Source: Nocardiopsis sinuspersici (GTDB lineage Bacteria; Actinomycetota; Actinomycetes; Streptosporangiales; Streptosporangiaceae). Taken from it: a DNA stretch of 64,000 nt. Within the stretch, counting starts at the first letter, position 1. The number at the start of each line of letters is the position of its first letter. Under the pieces are notes generated by a model that worked only from the letters and a program-made list of their open reading frames with translations, was not told where the DNA came from and did no database searches. The position numbers and the translations under genes are program-made. The stretch spans positions 1 through 64,000 of the forward strand of contig VWVT01000009.1 in NCBI GenBank assembly GCA_008638415.1. The letters run 5' to 3'. Of this stretch, positions 26,804 through 35,394 are shown one piece after another.

Positions 26804-27748
26804 TCAGAGGGGGATGTGCCAGAGGCAGGTGACCGTCGCCAGGAGGAACGCGGAGGCGCCCATGATGAAGGCGCCCGTGTGGTACGGGAGTTCGTCGCCG
26901 GGGTGCAGGAGGCGGTTGACGCGCCGCATCACCCCGGGCTCGGCCTCGGGGACGGCGGCCATCGCCCCGGCGGGCACCGGGGCCGGGCCCGCGGCGCCGA
27001 AGCGCAGCAGCGCCATGGCCAGCTCGCGCGAGGAGCTCCTGCGGCGGGCCTGGTCGTCGGCGCACATCTCGATGAGCAGCGCGACGCTCTCGTAGTAGGT
27101 GCGCACCAGGCGAACCCTCGGGAAGGCGCGCTTGAGGGAGGAGAACGGCAGCAGCACGAGGTCGTGGCGCTGGCGCAGGTGCGCGCGCTCGTGGGCCAGG
27201 ACGGCGGCCAGCTCCCGGTTGTCGAGGACCGCGAGGGCTCCCGCGCTGATGACCACCTGCGAGCGGAGCACGCCCGGAAGGCAGTACGCGGCGGCCGCCG
27301 GGTGGTCGACCACGCGGGCGCCGGGAACGTCGGGGTGGTCGCTGGCGACGAGTTCGAGGAGGTCGTAGTGGCGTCGGCGGACGCGGATCACGTGGACGAA
27401 GGAGGCGACCAGGCCGCAGAAGAGCACGAGGGTCAGCACGAACGCCAGGGCCACCGCGGCGATGTGGGTGATGCCCTCGAAGCCCTGGGAGAGTTCGGCG
27501 AGGAGCAGTTCGCCGGTGACGATGTCGGTGGCCAGGGCCATGAGGCCTCCGGCCGCGCCGAGCCGGTAGGAGGACAGTCCGAAGGCCAGCAGCGCGCCGA
27601 TGGTGGACACGCCCCAGGCCAGGCCCAGGGCCTGCCAGGTGATCACGGCGGTGTAGGGGCCCCGTGAGGGCCACTTGGCCCGGTGGAGGGCTTCCATGGC
27701 GATGAGGCAGCAGACCGCGACGAGGGTGAGAAGGGCGGCACTGACCAT
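26804..27748 (-). CDS. M56-family membrane metallopeptidase (BlaR1-like)
   Basis: 314 residues with four hydrophobic segments (LLTLVAVCCLIAMEAL; VSTIGALLAFGLSSY; IAAVALAFVLTLVLFCGLVA; and a C-terminal GAFIMGASAFLLATVT). The zinc motif HERAH lies in ELAAVLAHERAHLRQRHDLV, followed by RTYYESVALLIEMCADDQA with a downstream Glu. The protein lacks the penicillin-binding sensor of true BlaR1. It is coded 5 bp downstream of a BlaI repressor gene, so it probably inactivates that repressor in response to an unknown signal. Confidence 0.87.
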   Translation of the reverse strand: MVSAALLTLVAVCCLIAMEALHRAKWPSRGPYTAVITWQALGLAWGVSTIGALLAFGLSSYRLGAAGGLMALATDIVTGELLLAELSQGFEGITHIAAVALAFVLTLVLFCGLVASFVHVIRVRRRHYDLLELVASDHPDVPGARVVDHPAAAAYCLPGVLRSQVVISAGALAVLDNRELAAVLAHERAHLRQRHDLVLLPFSSLKRAFPRVRLVRTYYESVALLIEMCADDQARRRSSSRELAMALLRFGAAGPAPVPAGAMAAVPEAEPGVMRRVNRLLHPGDELPYHTGAFIMGASAFLLATVTCLWHIPL

Positions 27749-27753
27749 ACGGA

Positions 27754-28116
27754 CTAGTTCCTTGGCTGCTCGGTTTCCGCGAGTGCGCGCCGAAGCGCTT
27801 CAGCCTGCTCGCCGTCCATGGACTGGACGAAGGCGGCCAGGGCGGCGTCGCGGTCTCCCGTCTGTCCGAGCGCGTCGAACATCAACTCGGAGACGTATGC
27901 CTCGCGGCTGGCTGCCGGACGGTAACGCCACGCACGACCCTCACGTGCCCGGGTGACGACCTTCTTCTTGGCGAGCCTGTCGAGCACGGTCATGACGGTC
28001 GTGTGCGCCAGGTCGCGTTCGGCGAGAGCCTTGCCGACCTCACGGACCGTCATTGGTTCGTTCCGTGCCCACAGTACATCCATCACCGCGCGTTCGAGTT
28101 CGCCAAGCCGATTCAT
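27754..28116 (-). CDS. BlaI/MecI/CopY-family repressor
   Basis: 120 residues. The N-terminal winged helix is MNRLGELERAVMDVLWARNE followed by PMTVREVGKALAERDLAHTT, and the wing includes KKKVVTRAREGRAWRYRPA. The C-terminal helices form the dimerisation region where M56 proteases cut in related systems. It forms a two-gene operon with the M56 gene, and palindromes lie directly before its ATG. No beta-lactamase gene is nearby, so the regulon lies elsewhere or is only this operon. Confidence 0.92.
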   Translation of the reverse strand: MNRLGELERAVMDVLWARNEPMTVREVGKALAERDLAHTTVMTVLDRLAKKKVVTRAREGRAWRYRPAASREAYVSELMFDALGQTGDRDAALAAFVQSMDGEQAEALRRALAETEQPRN

Positions 28117-28117
28117 G

Positions 28118-28131
28118 AGTAGGAGTCTACT
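28118..28131. promoter_or_regulatory. BlaI operator candidate
   Basis: AGTAG-N4-CTACT is a perfect inverted repeat starting just upstream of the blaI ATG. A second, imperfect palindrome (GGGGTCGTAC with GTACCCC) spans about 28133-28160. Both resemble TAC/GTA-type BlaI operators of actinobacteria. Confidence 0.55.
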
Positions 28132-28348
28132 TGGGGTCGTACTACCGGTTGTCGTACCCCCAGGTTAATTCCTCATCACCTACGGGACAAGGGATAACGC
28201 CCTTTCGGACAGGTGTGATCCCGCCCCCTCCCTCGCGGGTGACGACGCCCGTGGAACCGGCCGCGGCCCCCGTCCCGGTACGGGGACTGGACTCCCCTCG
28301 CCCTCGGGGCCGATACTGCCCCACCGAGCACCGGAAGGAAGCACCACC

Positions 28349-28879
28349 ATGGCCTCCCCGAACCACTCCCGGATCTCCGTCGTCCGGGGCGACATCACCG
28401 AGCAGAGCGTCGACGCGATCGTCAACGCCGCCAACACCTCCCTCCTGGGCGGCGGCGGTGTGGACGGCGCCATCCACCGCAAGGGCGGCAAGTCCATCCT
28501 GGAGGAGTGCCGCCGGCTGCGCGCCGGGCACTACGGGAAGGGGCTGCCCGTCGGGAACGCGGTGGCGACCACGGCCGGCCGGCTGCCCGCCCGGTGGGTG
28601 GTCCACACCGTCGGCCCGGTCCACAGCGCCACCGAGGACCGGAGCGCGCTGCTCGCCTCCTGCTACGGCGAGTCCCTGCGGGTCGCCCACGAGCTGGGCG
28701 CGGAGTCGATCGCCTTCCCCGCGATCTCCGCGGGCACCTACGGGTGGCCGATCGAGGACGCGGCGCGCATCGCGGCCTGGGCGGTCCACTCGGCGCAGCT
28801 CCGCGTGCCGGAGATCCGCATGGTCCTGTTCGACGACACCGCGCTTCGGGCCTTCAAGGCGGCCTTCGGCCCCCGCTGA
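28349..28879 (+). CDS. Macrodomain protein, O-acetyl-ADP-ribose deacetylase type
   Basis: 176 residues, a single macrodomain binding ADP-ribose. Motifs: ISVVRGDITEQSVDAIVNAA, then NTSLLGGGGVDGAIHRKGG (the glycine-rich catalytic loop with Asn) and AFPAISAGTYGWPIEDAARI. These match the YmdB/TARG-like class that hydrolyses O-acetyl-ADP-ribose or ADP-ribosyl modifications. The GGAAGGAAG ribosome site before ATG is strong. Stands alone downstream of the divergent blaI operon. Confidence 0.93.
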   Translation: MASPNHSRISVVRGDITEQSVDAIVNAANTSLLGGGGVDGAIHRKGGKSILEECRRLRAGHYGKGLPVGNAVATTAGRLPARWVVHTVGPVHSATEDRSALLASCYGESLRVAHELGAESIAFPAISAGTYGWPIEDAARIAAWAVHSAQLRVPEIRMVLFDDTALRAFKAAFGPR

Positions 28880-29176
28880 CCCGGCCGGGTCCCCATGTGC
28901 GCGGGAGGGCCCGCCGCGCCCGGTCCCACCGGCCGGGACGCCGTGCCGACCGCGGCGGGGACGGCCGGCCGGGGTGGTCGGCCGGTCCCCGCCGCGGCCA
29001 TGGCCCCGGGCGTTCGCGGGCCGGGGCCGGGCGGCCGTGGACGCGAAGGTCCCAGGTGACCAGGACGGCGGTGGCCGGGTCCGGGGGACGCTCCCTCTCG
29101 ACGCGGCCAGGCGAAGAACCATGGCCATCCCCGTGGAGGCCCGGTGCCGGGGCCGAGGCCTGGGTAGGAACCCTTC

Positions 29177-30160
29177 ATGGAGAAGAGCCTCTCACCTGCG
29201 AGGACCCGCACGGTTCGTCCCCGGATCGGAGTGTCCAGCTGCCTGCTCGGCGCTCCGGTGCGCTACAACGGCGGGCACTCGCGCTCACGCTTCCTCACCG
29301 ACGAGCTCGACCGGTACGTGGACTGGCTCCCGGTCTGCCCCGAGGCGGAGATCGGCCTGGGCGTCCCGCGCCCGACCCTGCGCCTGCAACGCCGCGAGGG
29401 GGAGGACCGGGTGGTCTCCAGCGCCGACGGGGCCGACCACTCGGACGAGTTGGCGCGGACCGCCGACCGCCACCTGGCCCGGTTGCGCCACCTGGACGGG
29501 TACGTGCTCAAGAACAAGTCGCCGAGTTGCGGCCTCTTCGCCCTGCCGGTGTTCGACGACGACGGCGGCCGGGTGGGCGGCAGGGGGAGGGGCGCCTTCG
29601 CACGGCGCCTCACCGAACTCCTTCCCGCGCTGCCCGTGGAGGAGCAGGGCCGCCTGACGGACCCCGTGCTGCGCGAGGTGTTCGTGCAGCGGGTGTTCGC
29701 GCACGCCAGGCTGCGGGAGCTGTGGGAGTCGCCCTGGCGCCCGCGTGACCTGGTCGCGCTGCACACGCGGCACAAGCTCCAGTTGATGTCGCACTCGCCC
29801 GACGGCTACCGGGAGACGGGCCGGATCGCGGCGCGCGCGGGCGCCTTTGCCCCCGAGGAGGTCGAGGTCGCCTACACCGAGGCGTTCCACCGGGCGATGG
29901 CGGTGCGGCCGAGCCGGGGCAAGCACGTCAACGCCCTACAGCACGCCTTCGGGATGCTGAGTCCGCTGCTGGACGACGCCCGCAGGCACGACCTGTTGGC
30001 GGCGATCGAGGACTACCGGCGTGAACAGGTACCGCTGAGCGTCCCGGTGGCCCTGCTGCGCCACCACTGCACGGCGGAGGACGTCGGGTGGGCGCGCGAC
30101 CAGACCTACCTCCGCCCCTATCCCGACGAACTGCGGCTGCGGCACTCCGTCGCGGTCTGA
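29177..30160 (+). CDS. DUF523 and DUF1722 fusion protein
   Basis: 327 residues. The N-terminal DUF523 part has GVSSCLLGAPVRYNGGHSRS, PVCPEAEIGLGVPRPTLRLQ and LKNKSPSCGLF, with conserved cysteines. The C-terminal DUF1722 (YbgA-like) part includes LVALHTRHKLQLMSHSPDGY and GKHVNALQHAFGMLS. The fusion is common in bacteria and has been linked by context to DNA photolyase and thiouracil metabolism, but the reaction is not settled. No related gene is adjacent. Confidence 0.88.
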   Translation: MEKSLSPARTRTVRPRIGVSSCLLGAPVRYNGGHSRSRFLTDELDRYVDWLPVCPEAEIGLGVPRPTLRLQRREGEDRVVSSADGADHSDELARTADRHLARLRHLDGYVLKNKSPSCGLFALPVFDDDGGRVGGRGRGAFARRLTELLPALPVEEQGRLTDPVLREVFVQRVFAHARLRELWESPWRPRDLVALHTRHKLQLMSHSPDGYRETGRIAARAGAFAPEEVEVAYTEAFHRAMAVRPSRGKHVNALQHAFGMLSPLLDDARRHDLLAAIEDYRREQVPLSVPVALLRHHCTAEDVGWARDQTYLRPYPDELRLRHSVAV

Positions 30161-30421
30161 TCCCCGAAGGGCCGCGGCACGGACACGCCCACGGCTCGAC
30201 CGGCCGCGGCGAACGGCGTTCCCGGGCTCCGGTCGGCCCGTGCCAACACGGCGCCGACGGTTCCTCATGTGGCGGTCGCCACGCTTCGCTCGCCCGGGGA
30301 ACACGGCCCCGCGGCGCGGAGGCGCTCCTTCCCCGGTACCGCCGACCTCCCGGTATCCGGCCGGCCGACCACACCGCGGGCCTCCCGGAGTCAACACCCG
30401 GCCCCTCGAACGAACCGGTGG
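30161..30421. other. Intergenic region upstream of mshA
   Basis: Part of a 329-bp gap. It contains a 14-bp palindrome GTGGCGGTCGCCAC at 30269-30282, which also occurs at 34521-34534. Otherwise GC-rich with no supported gene. The mshA promoter elements follow. Confidence 0.5.
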
Positions 30422-30448
30422 GGAACAGTGTGTACCTTCGTCGCTGTT
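30422..30448 (+). promoter_or_regulatory. Candidate sigma-R promoter for mshA
   Basis: GGAAC and GTT are separated by 19 bases, matching the GGAAT/C-N18-19-GTT pattern of the thiol-stress sigma factor SigR. The site is 42 bases from the mshA start. Control of mshA by SigR is reported in Streptomyces, which agrees. Confidence 0.5.
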
Positions 30449-30469
30449 GACGACAGCGGCTGTACACAC
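30428..30469. repeat. Nested inverted repeats upstream of mshA
   Basis: GTGTGTAC (30428-30435) pairs with GTACACAC (30462-30469). Inside it, CGCTGT (30442-30447) pairs with ACAGCG (30453-30458). It overlaps the predicted promoter and could be an operator, or a hairpin if transcribed. Confidence 0.6.
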
Positions 30470-30489
30470 GACCTGAAGGGACCCGCCCG

Positions 30490-31788
30490 GTGTCTGGAAT
30501 CGTTCCCGCGGGAGGACAGGCGTCGGTCCCGTCCAGGGTCGCGACCGTCAGTCTGCACACCTCCCCGCTCGACCAGCCCGGTACCGGCGACGCGGGCGGC
30601 ATGAACGTGTACGTGGTCGAGGTGGCCCGGCGCATGGCCGAACGCGGCGTGGCCGTGGACGTGTTCACCCGCGCGACCAGCCCCGACCTGCCCCCGGTGG
30701 TGGAGCTCGCCCCGGGTGTGAACGTGCGGCACGTGCCCGCCGGCCCCTACGGCCGCCTGGACAAGAACACCCTCGCCGAGCACCTGTGCCCGTTCGTCTT
30801 CGGGATGCTGCGGGCCGAGGCCCAGAGCGCGCCCGGGCACTACGACCTCGTGCACGGCCACTACTGGCTGTCGGGCCAGGCCGGTGTGATGGCCGCCCGG
30901 CGCTGGGGCGTGCCCCTGGTGCAGTCCATGCACACCATGGCGCGTGTGAAGAACGCCTCCCTGGCCGAGGGGGACGAGCCCGAGCCCGAGACCCGGGTGC
31001 TCGGGGAGGACCAGCTCGTCCGCCAGGCCGACCAGCTGATCGCCAACACCGACGACGAGGCCCGCCAACTGAGGAACCACTACGGTGCCCGCGACAACCA
31101 GATCAGCGTCATCCCGCCCGGCGTGGACCTGGAGGTGTTCAGCCCCGGCTCGCGCCAGGAGGCCCTGGCACGGATCGGGCTGCCCGCCGACACCGAGCTG
31201 CTGCTGTTCGTGGGACGCGTGCAGCGGCTGAAGGCCCCCGACGTGCTCATCCGCGCCGCGGCCGACCTCCTGGAGCGCGACCCCTCGCTGCGCACGCGCC
31301 TGGTGGTGGGCGTGGTCGGCGGCCTGTCCGGCGGCGGGATGCGCGAGCCCGGGCTGCTCACCGACCTGGCCCGCTCGCTGGGCGTGGCGGACGTGGTGCG
31401 GATCGAACCGCCGCAGAGCCGCGAGCGGCTGGCCGACTACTACCGCGCGGCCGCGGTGACCGTGGTGCCGTCCTACTCGGAGTCGTTCGGCCTGGTCGCG
31501 GTGGAGTCGCAGGCCTGCGGCACCCCGGTGCTGGCCGCGCGCGTGGGCGGGCTGGCCACGGCGGTGGCTGACGGGGTGTCCGGGGTCCTGGTGAGGGGGC
31601 ACGACCCGGCCGACTACGCGGCCGAGCTGTACCGGATGATCTCCGAACCGATGTGGCGTGCCAAGCTGGCGGCGGCGGCACCCGGACACGCCGCCACCCT
31701 GGGCTGGTCGCGGACTGTGGACGAGCTGCTTGACGTGTACCGGGCGAGCACGGCCCCCCGCGCGCTGCCGCTGGCCGCGTGCAGGTGA
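30490..31788 (+). CDS. mshA: D-inositol-3-phosphate glycosyltransferase MshA
   Basis: GT-B glycosyltransferase making the first committed step of mycothiol synthesis, joining GlcNAc from UDP-GlcNAc to inositol 3-phosphate. 432 residues from GTG. Motifs: RVATVSLHTSPLDQPGTGDA, GGMNVYVVEVARRMAERGV, the inositol-site region GPYGRLDKNTLAEHLCPFVF and HGHYWLSGQAG. The donor-binding motif VPSYSESFGLVAVESQACGT contains the E-x7-E element. It is followed at 18 bp by the ybjN-like gene, then gpmA, a usual actinobacterial order. Confidence 0.95.
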   Translation: MSGIVPAGGQASVPSRVATVSLHTSPLDQPGTGDAGGMNVYVVEVARRMAERGVAVDVFTRATSPDLPPVVELAPGVNVRHVPAGPYGRLDKNTLAEHLCPFVFGMLRAEAQSAPGHYDLVHGHYWLSGQAGVMAARRWGVPLVQSMHTMARVKNASLAEGDEPEPETRVLGEDQLVRQADQLIANTDDEARQLRNHYGARDNQISVIPPGVDLEVFSPGSRQEALARIGLPADTELLLFVGRVQRLKAPDVLIRAAADLLERDPSLRTRLVVGVVGGLSGGGMREPGLLTDLARSLGVADVVRIEPPQSRERLADYYRAAAVTVVPSYSESFGLVAVESQACGTPVLAARVGGLATAVADGVSGVLVRGHDPADYAAELYRMISEPMWRAKLAAAAPGHAATLGWSRTVDELLDVYRASTAPRALPLAACR

Positions 31789-31806
31789 CCGAGGAGGGAT
31801 GTACGA

Positions 31807-32319
31807 GTGGGTAGGGAAACGGCGCGCAGTGCCGCGGTCGAGGCGATCACCGCCGCCGTGGCGGAGTCCGGTCTGGAGGTGGAGCGCCCCCGCGAGGGGT
31901 CGTTCCTGGTCACCCTGCCGGGCAGGGCCAAGCTCAAGACCCTCGTGTGGCTGGAGGTGGGGCCGCACAGCCTCACCCTGACGTCGTTCTTCTGCCGCCA
32001 GCCGGACGAGAACCACGCCGACTTCTACCTGTGGCTGATGCGCCGGAACGCGGACATGTACGGGATGGCGTTCGTCGCGGACGAGGTCGGCGACGTGTAC
32101 ATCCGCGGCCGCCTGCCGTTGGAGGGGGTCACCCCCGACGAGGTCGACCGGCTGCTGGGATGCGTGCTCACCTACTCGGACGAGAACTTCAACGGGGCGC
32201 TGGAGCGGGGGTTCGCGTCGGCGATCCGCAAGGAGTGGCGGTGGCGGGCCGAACGCGGCCACGACATGCGCAACCTGAGGTCCTTCGCCCACCTGGTCGG
32301 ACAGGGAGAGGACCGGTAG
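31807..32319 (+). CDS. YbjN-domain protein
   Basis: 170 residues from GTG, with GAGGAGG upstream. It has the YbjN fold pattern: VEAITAAVAESGLEVERPRE, then DEVDRLLGCVLTYSDENF and conserved FFCRQPDENHADFYLWLMRR. This family is related to tetrameric type III secretion chaperones in structure. The gene is placed between mshA and gpmA in many actinobacteria, yet its role is unknown. Probably in the mshA operon. Confidence 0.85.
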   Translation: MGRETARSAAVEAITAAVAESGLEVERPREGSFLVTLPGRAKLKTLVWLEVGPHSLTLTSFFCRQPDENHADFYLWLMRRNADMYGMAFVADEVGDVYIRGRLPLEGVTPDEVDRLLGCVLTYSDENFNGALERGFASAIRKEWRWRAERGHDMRNLRSFAHLVGQGEDR

Positions 32320-32391
32320 GAGCGGCGGACGGGGAGACGTGTGGGATCGGCGAGCGGCCTCCCGGGCTCCCGGGCCCGGGAGCCGGGTGGC

Positions 32392-32397
32392 TAGGCT
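32392..32397 (+). promoter_or_regulatory. -10 element for leaderless gpmA transcript
   Basis: TAGGCT lies 6 bases before the gpmA ATG, which has no Shine-Dalgarno sequence. A leaderless transcript is predicted, in addition to possible read-through from mshA. Confidence 0.5.
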
Positions 32398-32403
32398 GGC
32401 CCC

Positions 32404-33150
32404 ATGGGAACTCTGGTACTGCTGCGACACGGTGAGAGTGTCTGGAACGCGAAGGGCCTGTTCACCGGTTGGGTGGACGTCGACCTCTCCGCCAAGGGCG
32501 AGGAGGAGGCCCGGCGGGGCGGTGAACTGCTCAAGGAGGCCGGTGTGCGGCCGGACGTGGTCCACACCTCCCTCCTCAAGCGCGCCATCCGCACCACGAA
32601 CCTGGCGCTGGACACCGCCGACCTGAGCTGGCTGCCGGTCGAGCGCACCTGGCGTCTGAACGAGCGCCACTACGGCGCGCTCCAGGGCAAGGACAAGGCG
32701 CAGACGCGCGAGGAGTACGGCGAGGAGCAGTTCATGATCTGGCGCCGCTCCTACGACACCCCGCCGCCGCCCATCGCGGACGGCGACACCTACTCGCAGG
32801 CCGGTGACGCCCGCTACGGCGAGCTGCCGCCGGAGCTGCTGCCGCGCACCGAGTGCCTCAAGGACGTGCTGGAGCGCGCCCTGCCGTACTGGTACGACTC
32901 GATCGTCCCGGACCTGGCCGCGGACAAGACCGTTCTGGTCGCCGCCCACGGCAACTCGCTGCGCGCGCTGGTCAAGCACCTGGACGGCGTCAGCGACACC
33001 GACATCGCCGGGCTGAACATCCCGACGGGCATCCCGCTGCGGTACGACCTGGACGAGCGGTTCGAGCCGACCAACCCCGGTGGCACCTACCTCGACCCGG
33101 AGGCCGCCAAGGACGCCATCGAGGCCGTCGCCAACCAGGGTAGGAAGTAG
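32404..33150 (+). CDS. gpmA: 2,3-bisphosphoglycerate-dependent phosphoglycerate mutase
   Basis: Interconverts 3- and 2-phosphoglycerate in glycolysis. 248 residues, the normal length. Phospho-His motif [20 protein letters not shown], the second active-site region [20 protein letters not shown] and the C-terminal His in [19 protein letters not shown]. All catalytic residues appear present. Convergent with the DsrE gene, with a strong hairpin between. Confidence 0.97.
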   Translation: MGTLVLLRHGESVWNAKGLFTGWVDVDLSAKGEEEARRGGELLKEAGVRPDVVHTSLLKRAIRTTNLALDTADLSWLPVERTWRLNERHYGALQGKDKAQTREEYGEEQFMIWRRSYDTPPPPIADGDTYSQAGDARYGELPPELLPRTECLKDVLERALPYWYDSIVPDLAADKTVLVAAHGNSLRALVKHLDGVSDTDIAGLNIPTGIPLRYDLDERFEPTNPGGTYLDPEAAKDAIEAVANQGRK

Positions 33151-33172
33151 CCTCCCCGGTCCCGTCATCCCT

Positions 33173-33207
33173 CCGTGCCCGCGCCGCCGCCGGTGGTGCG
33201 GGCACGG
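33173..33207. terminator. Hairpin between gpmA and dsrE-like gene
   Basis: CCGTGCCCGC pairs perfectly with GCGGGCACGG, 10-bp stem with a 15-base loop, between convergent genes. It can act for both. Confidence 0.65.
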
Positions 33208-33228
33208 CCGTGTCCGGGGCCGACCGCC

Positions 33229-33591
33229 TCAGTAGACGAGGGCCTGGGCTCCCTCCCGGACGGCCTCCTCCACGAAGGTCGGGGCCCCGGCGATGCGCAC
33301 CCCGTCGACGAGGTCGTCCCGGGTCAGGTCGCGGCGGGCCGCGCACTGGGTGCACACCGTCACCCCGCCCGCCGAGAGCACCGCGTCGAGGAGGTCCTTG
33401 AGGGGCGCCGCGTGCGGCAGGGAGAAGCGCTCGGCCCGGCCGGGGACCGCGAACCACGCCGACTCCCCCGTCAACCACAGAGAGACGTCGACACCGCTGG
33501 CCAGAGCCGCCGCGGCCACCGTGAAGGCCTGGTTGCACCGCTCGGGGTCGTCCTCACCGGCGGTGACCTTGATCACCAAGGAACGAGACAT
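33229..33591 (-). CDS. DsrE-family protein
   Basis: 120 residues from ATG 33591 (MSRSLVIKVTAGEDDPERCN). A single DsrE/DsrF-like Rossmann-type domain with ASGVDVSLWLTGESAWFAVP and conserved cysteines in VTVCTQCAARRDL. Some DsrE proteins pass sulfur between carriers; whether the Cys pair here does so is unknown. Its stop faces gpmA; it lies 14 bp downstream of the GIDE-like gene and may be co-transcribed. Confidence 0.82.
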   Translation of the reverse strand: MSRSLVIKVTAGEDDPERCNQAFTVAAAALASGVDVSLWLTGESAWFAVPGRAERFSLPHAAPLKDLLDAVLSAGGVTVCTQCAARRDLTRDDLVDGVRIAGAPTFVEEAVREGAQALVY

Positions 33592-33605
33592 GGCCGTCAG
33601 CCTAC

Positions 33606-34382
33606 TCAGAGCGCGACGGTGGTCAGCACGGCGCCCGCCACCGAGCAGACCGCGAGGACCGCGGTGAGCACCAGCGCCTCGGTCCGGCGGGGCGAGACCC
33701 GCACCGGCTGGCCGTCCACGCCGTGCTCGATGCCGAGGGTCCCGCCCTCGGGTGCGGCCAGGACCACGCGTCCGCCGCGCACCTGGACCTGGCCGGTGAC
33801 GCGCACACGGGCGCCGGGGCGGATCACCCACTCGCGGTACTCGAACTCGATGGTCTCGCCGCGAAAGACGCCGGAGATCCGGCCGCGCACGCGCGGCAGC
33901 AGGTCGTCGGCCGGGGAGGCCACCCCCGGCTGGGGGCGCCCCACCAGGCGCTTCAGGCACAGTTCGACGCCCTGGGGGTCGGTGCCGCGCGGATCGACGA
34001 AGACTCGGTCGGCGTCACCGGGGCTGCCCTCGGCCACGATCCCGAACAGGTCCTCGGAGGCGTAGTCGGCGATGGAGTCGCAGGCCCGCTCCCGGACCGC
34101 TCCCTCCTCCAGGTCGCGGTTGAGCGGCCAGTAGTGGCGCAGCACCTCGTGGCCGTGCCACACGCACTCCGCGCCGGCCAGACCGGAGGAGACGGGGCCG
34201 TCGGGGCCGGGGGCGGTCACGCCGGTGAGCGTGACGCGCCTGCCCTCACTGGCCGCCAGCGCTCCCGGGCGCAGCCGGGCCAGGCCGCGCTGCCGCAGCC
34301 AGCGCCGCAGGGCGAACACGGTCAGGGGGAGCAGGACCGCCGCGACCACGAGCAGCGCCGAACCGATCACCAGTAACACAGG
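33606..34382 (-). CDS. GIDE-domain-like membrane protein
   Basis: About 258 residues from GTG 34382, which places a membrane segment at the N-terminus (VLLVIGSALLVVAAVLLPLT) and has AAAGGGG as ribosome site. The middle region resembles the GIDE domain of mitochondrial MUL1-like proteins (TLTGVTAPGPDGPVSSGLAG, ECVWHGHEVLRHYW). A second membrane segment ends the protein (EALVLTAVLAVCSVAGAVLT). There is no RING finger. Function in bacteria unknown. Confidence 0.7.
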   Translation of the reverse strand, partial: PVLLVIGSALLVVAAVLLPLTVFALRRWLRQRGLARLRPGALAASEGRRVTLTGVTAPGPDGPVSSGLAGAECVWHGHEVLRHYWPLNRDLEEGAVRERACDSIADYASEDLFGIVAEGSPGDADRVFVDPRGTDPQGVELCLKRLVGRPQPGVASPADDLLPRVRGRISGVFRGETIEFEYREWVIRPGARVRVTGQVQVRGGRVVLAAPEGGTLGIEHGVDGQPVRVSPRRTEALVLTAVLAVCSVAGAVLTTVAL

Positions 34383-34586
34383 CCGCCCCTTTGGAAAGTG
34401 CGTGAGGTCATACGACGGCGGCGGACAGAACACCCCGTGGCCACACCGCGCTGCTGACAATCTTTACCAGTTCTCCGGGAAAGCGGGGCCAATTGGGCAT
34501 GTCCGGACCGGGGCGCGCGAGTGGCGGTCGCCACGTGTGCCGCCGGTGGTCACCGCCACCCCTCACCGCCGCTACGCTCGATGGTT

Positions 34587-35126
34587 ATGGACGTTGAGGT
34601 ACACCCCGATCTGGCGAAACTGTCCTTCCTGCTCGGCCGCTGGGAGGGCGTGGGCGTCGCCGGCTACGCCGACGTGGAGGAGTTCCAGTTCGGCCAGGAA
34701 ATCGAGTTCTCACAGAGGGCGGACCTGCCGTACCTGGCCTTCGCGAGCAGGGCCTGGCGGATGACCCCGGGGGGTGAGCCGGGTGAGCTGGTCGCCGAGG
34801 AGTCGGGCTACTGGCGCGTGCGCCCGGAGTCCGACGCCGAGGAGCGCGGGGCGAACGAGCCCGTCGTGCACCTGGAGGCGCTGATCGCGCACCCCGAGGG
34901 CTTCACCGAGGTCTACCTGGGCAACGTGTTCGCGAACCGGGTGGAGATGTCCACCGACGCGGTGGTGCACACCGAGACCGGGATCGACGCGACCGCCTCG
35001 CACCGGCTGTACGGCCTGTTCGGCGACAACCGGGAGACGCTGGGGTACGCCTGGGACCTAGCCGCGAGCGGCCACAGCCTGCGCTCGTACATGTCCGCGC
35101 AGCTCAAGCGGGTCGGCCCGAAGTAA
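34587..35126 (+). CDS. Nitrobindin-like heme-binding beta-barrel protein (FABP family)
   Basis: 179 residues from ATG 34587 (ATG 34581 adds two). It has the nitrobindin pattern: LAKLSFLLGRWEGVGVAGYA with the glycine-rich barrel entry GRWEGVG, and SGHSLRSYMSAQLKRV where a conserved His serves as heme ligand. Such proteins bind ferric heme and may handle nitric oxide or peroxynitrite. A TACGCT -10 element at 34573-34578 sits so close that a leaderless transcript is likely. Confidence 0.9.
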   Translation: MDVEVHPDLAKLSFLLGRWEGVGVAGYADVEEFQFGQEIEFSQRADLPYLAFASRAWRMTPGGEPGELVAEESGYWRVRPESDAEERGANEPVVHLEALIAHPEGFTEVYLGNVFANRVEMSTDAVVHTETGIDATASHRLYGLFGDNRETLGYAWDLAASGHSLRSYMSAQLKRVGPK

Positions 35127-35322
35127 CCGGGAGAAGGCGACCGGGGCACCGGAGGGGCGGGGAGACGGCCGGGGAAGCGGTCGGGGCCCGTCCCCGGACA
35201 GGGGCAGACCCCGGGCTCTGTCCCGCCTTGGGGCGGGGCCGGTCGGACGAGGCCGGCAGCCCGGGGTCCGGGTGTCCGTCTGGGATTCGCTGCGAACGGC
35301 GTCGCGCGAACGCGGCGTCGTC

Positions 35323-35361
35323 CTAGCGGACGGCCACCTCGCCAGTCCTAAGATCAACCAT
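35323..35361 (-). CDS. 12-residue ORF with near-complete anti-16S ribosome site
   Basis: A 12-codon ORF (MVDLRTGEVAVR) is preceded by GGAAAGGAGGTGGTCC, which can pair with essentially the whole 3' tail of 16S rRNA if two G-U pairs are allowed. The GGAGG-to-ATG gap is 11 bases. A good promoter lies just upstream, and the gene is antisense to nothing, lying between nitrobindin and ygfZ. It may be a regulatory leader peptide, a very small protein, or a ribosome-docking site. I do not recognise it. Confidence 0.5.
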   Translation of the reverse strand: MVDLRTGEVAVR

Positions 35362-35394
35362 TACTCGGACCACCTCCTTTCCTGCGTGCCACCG

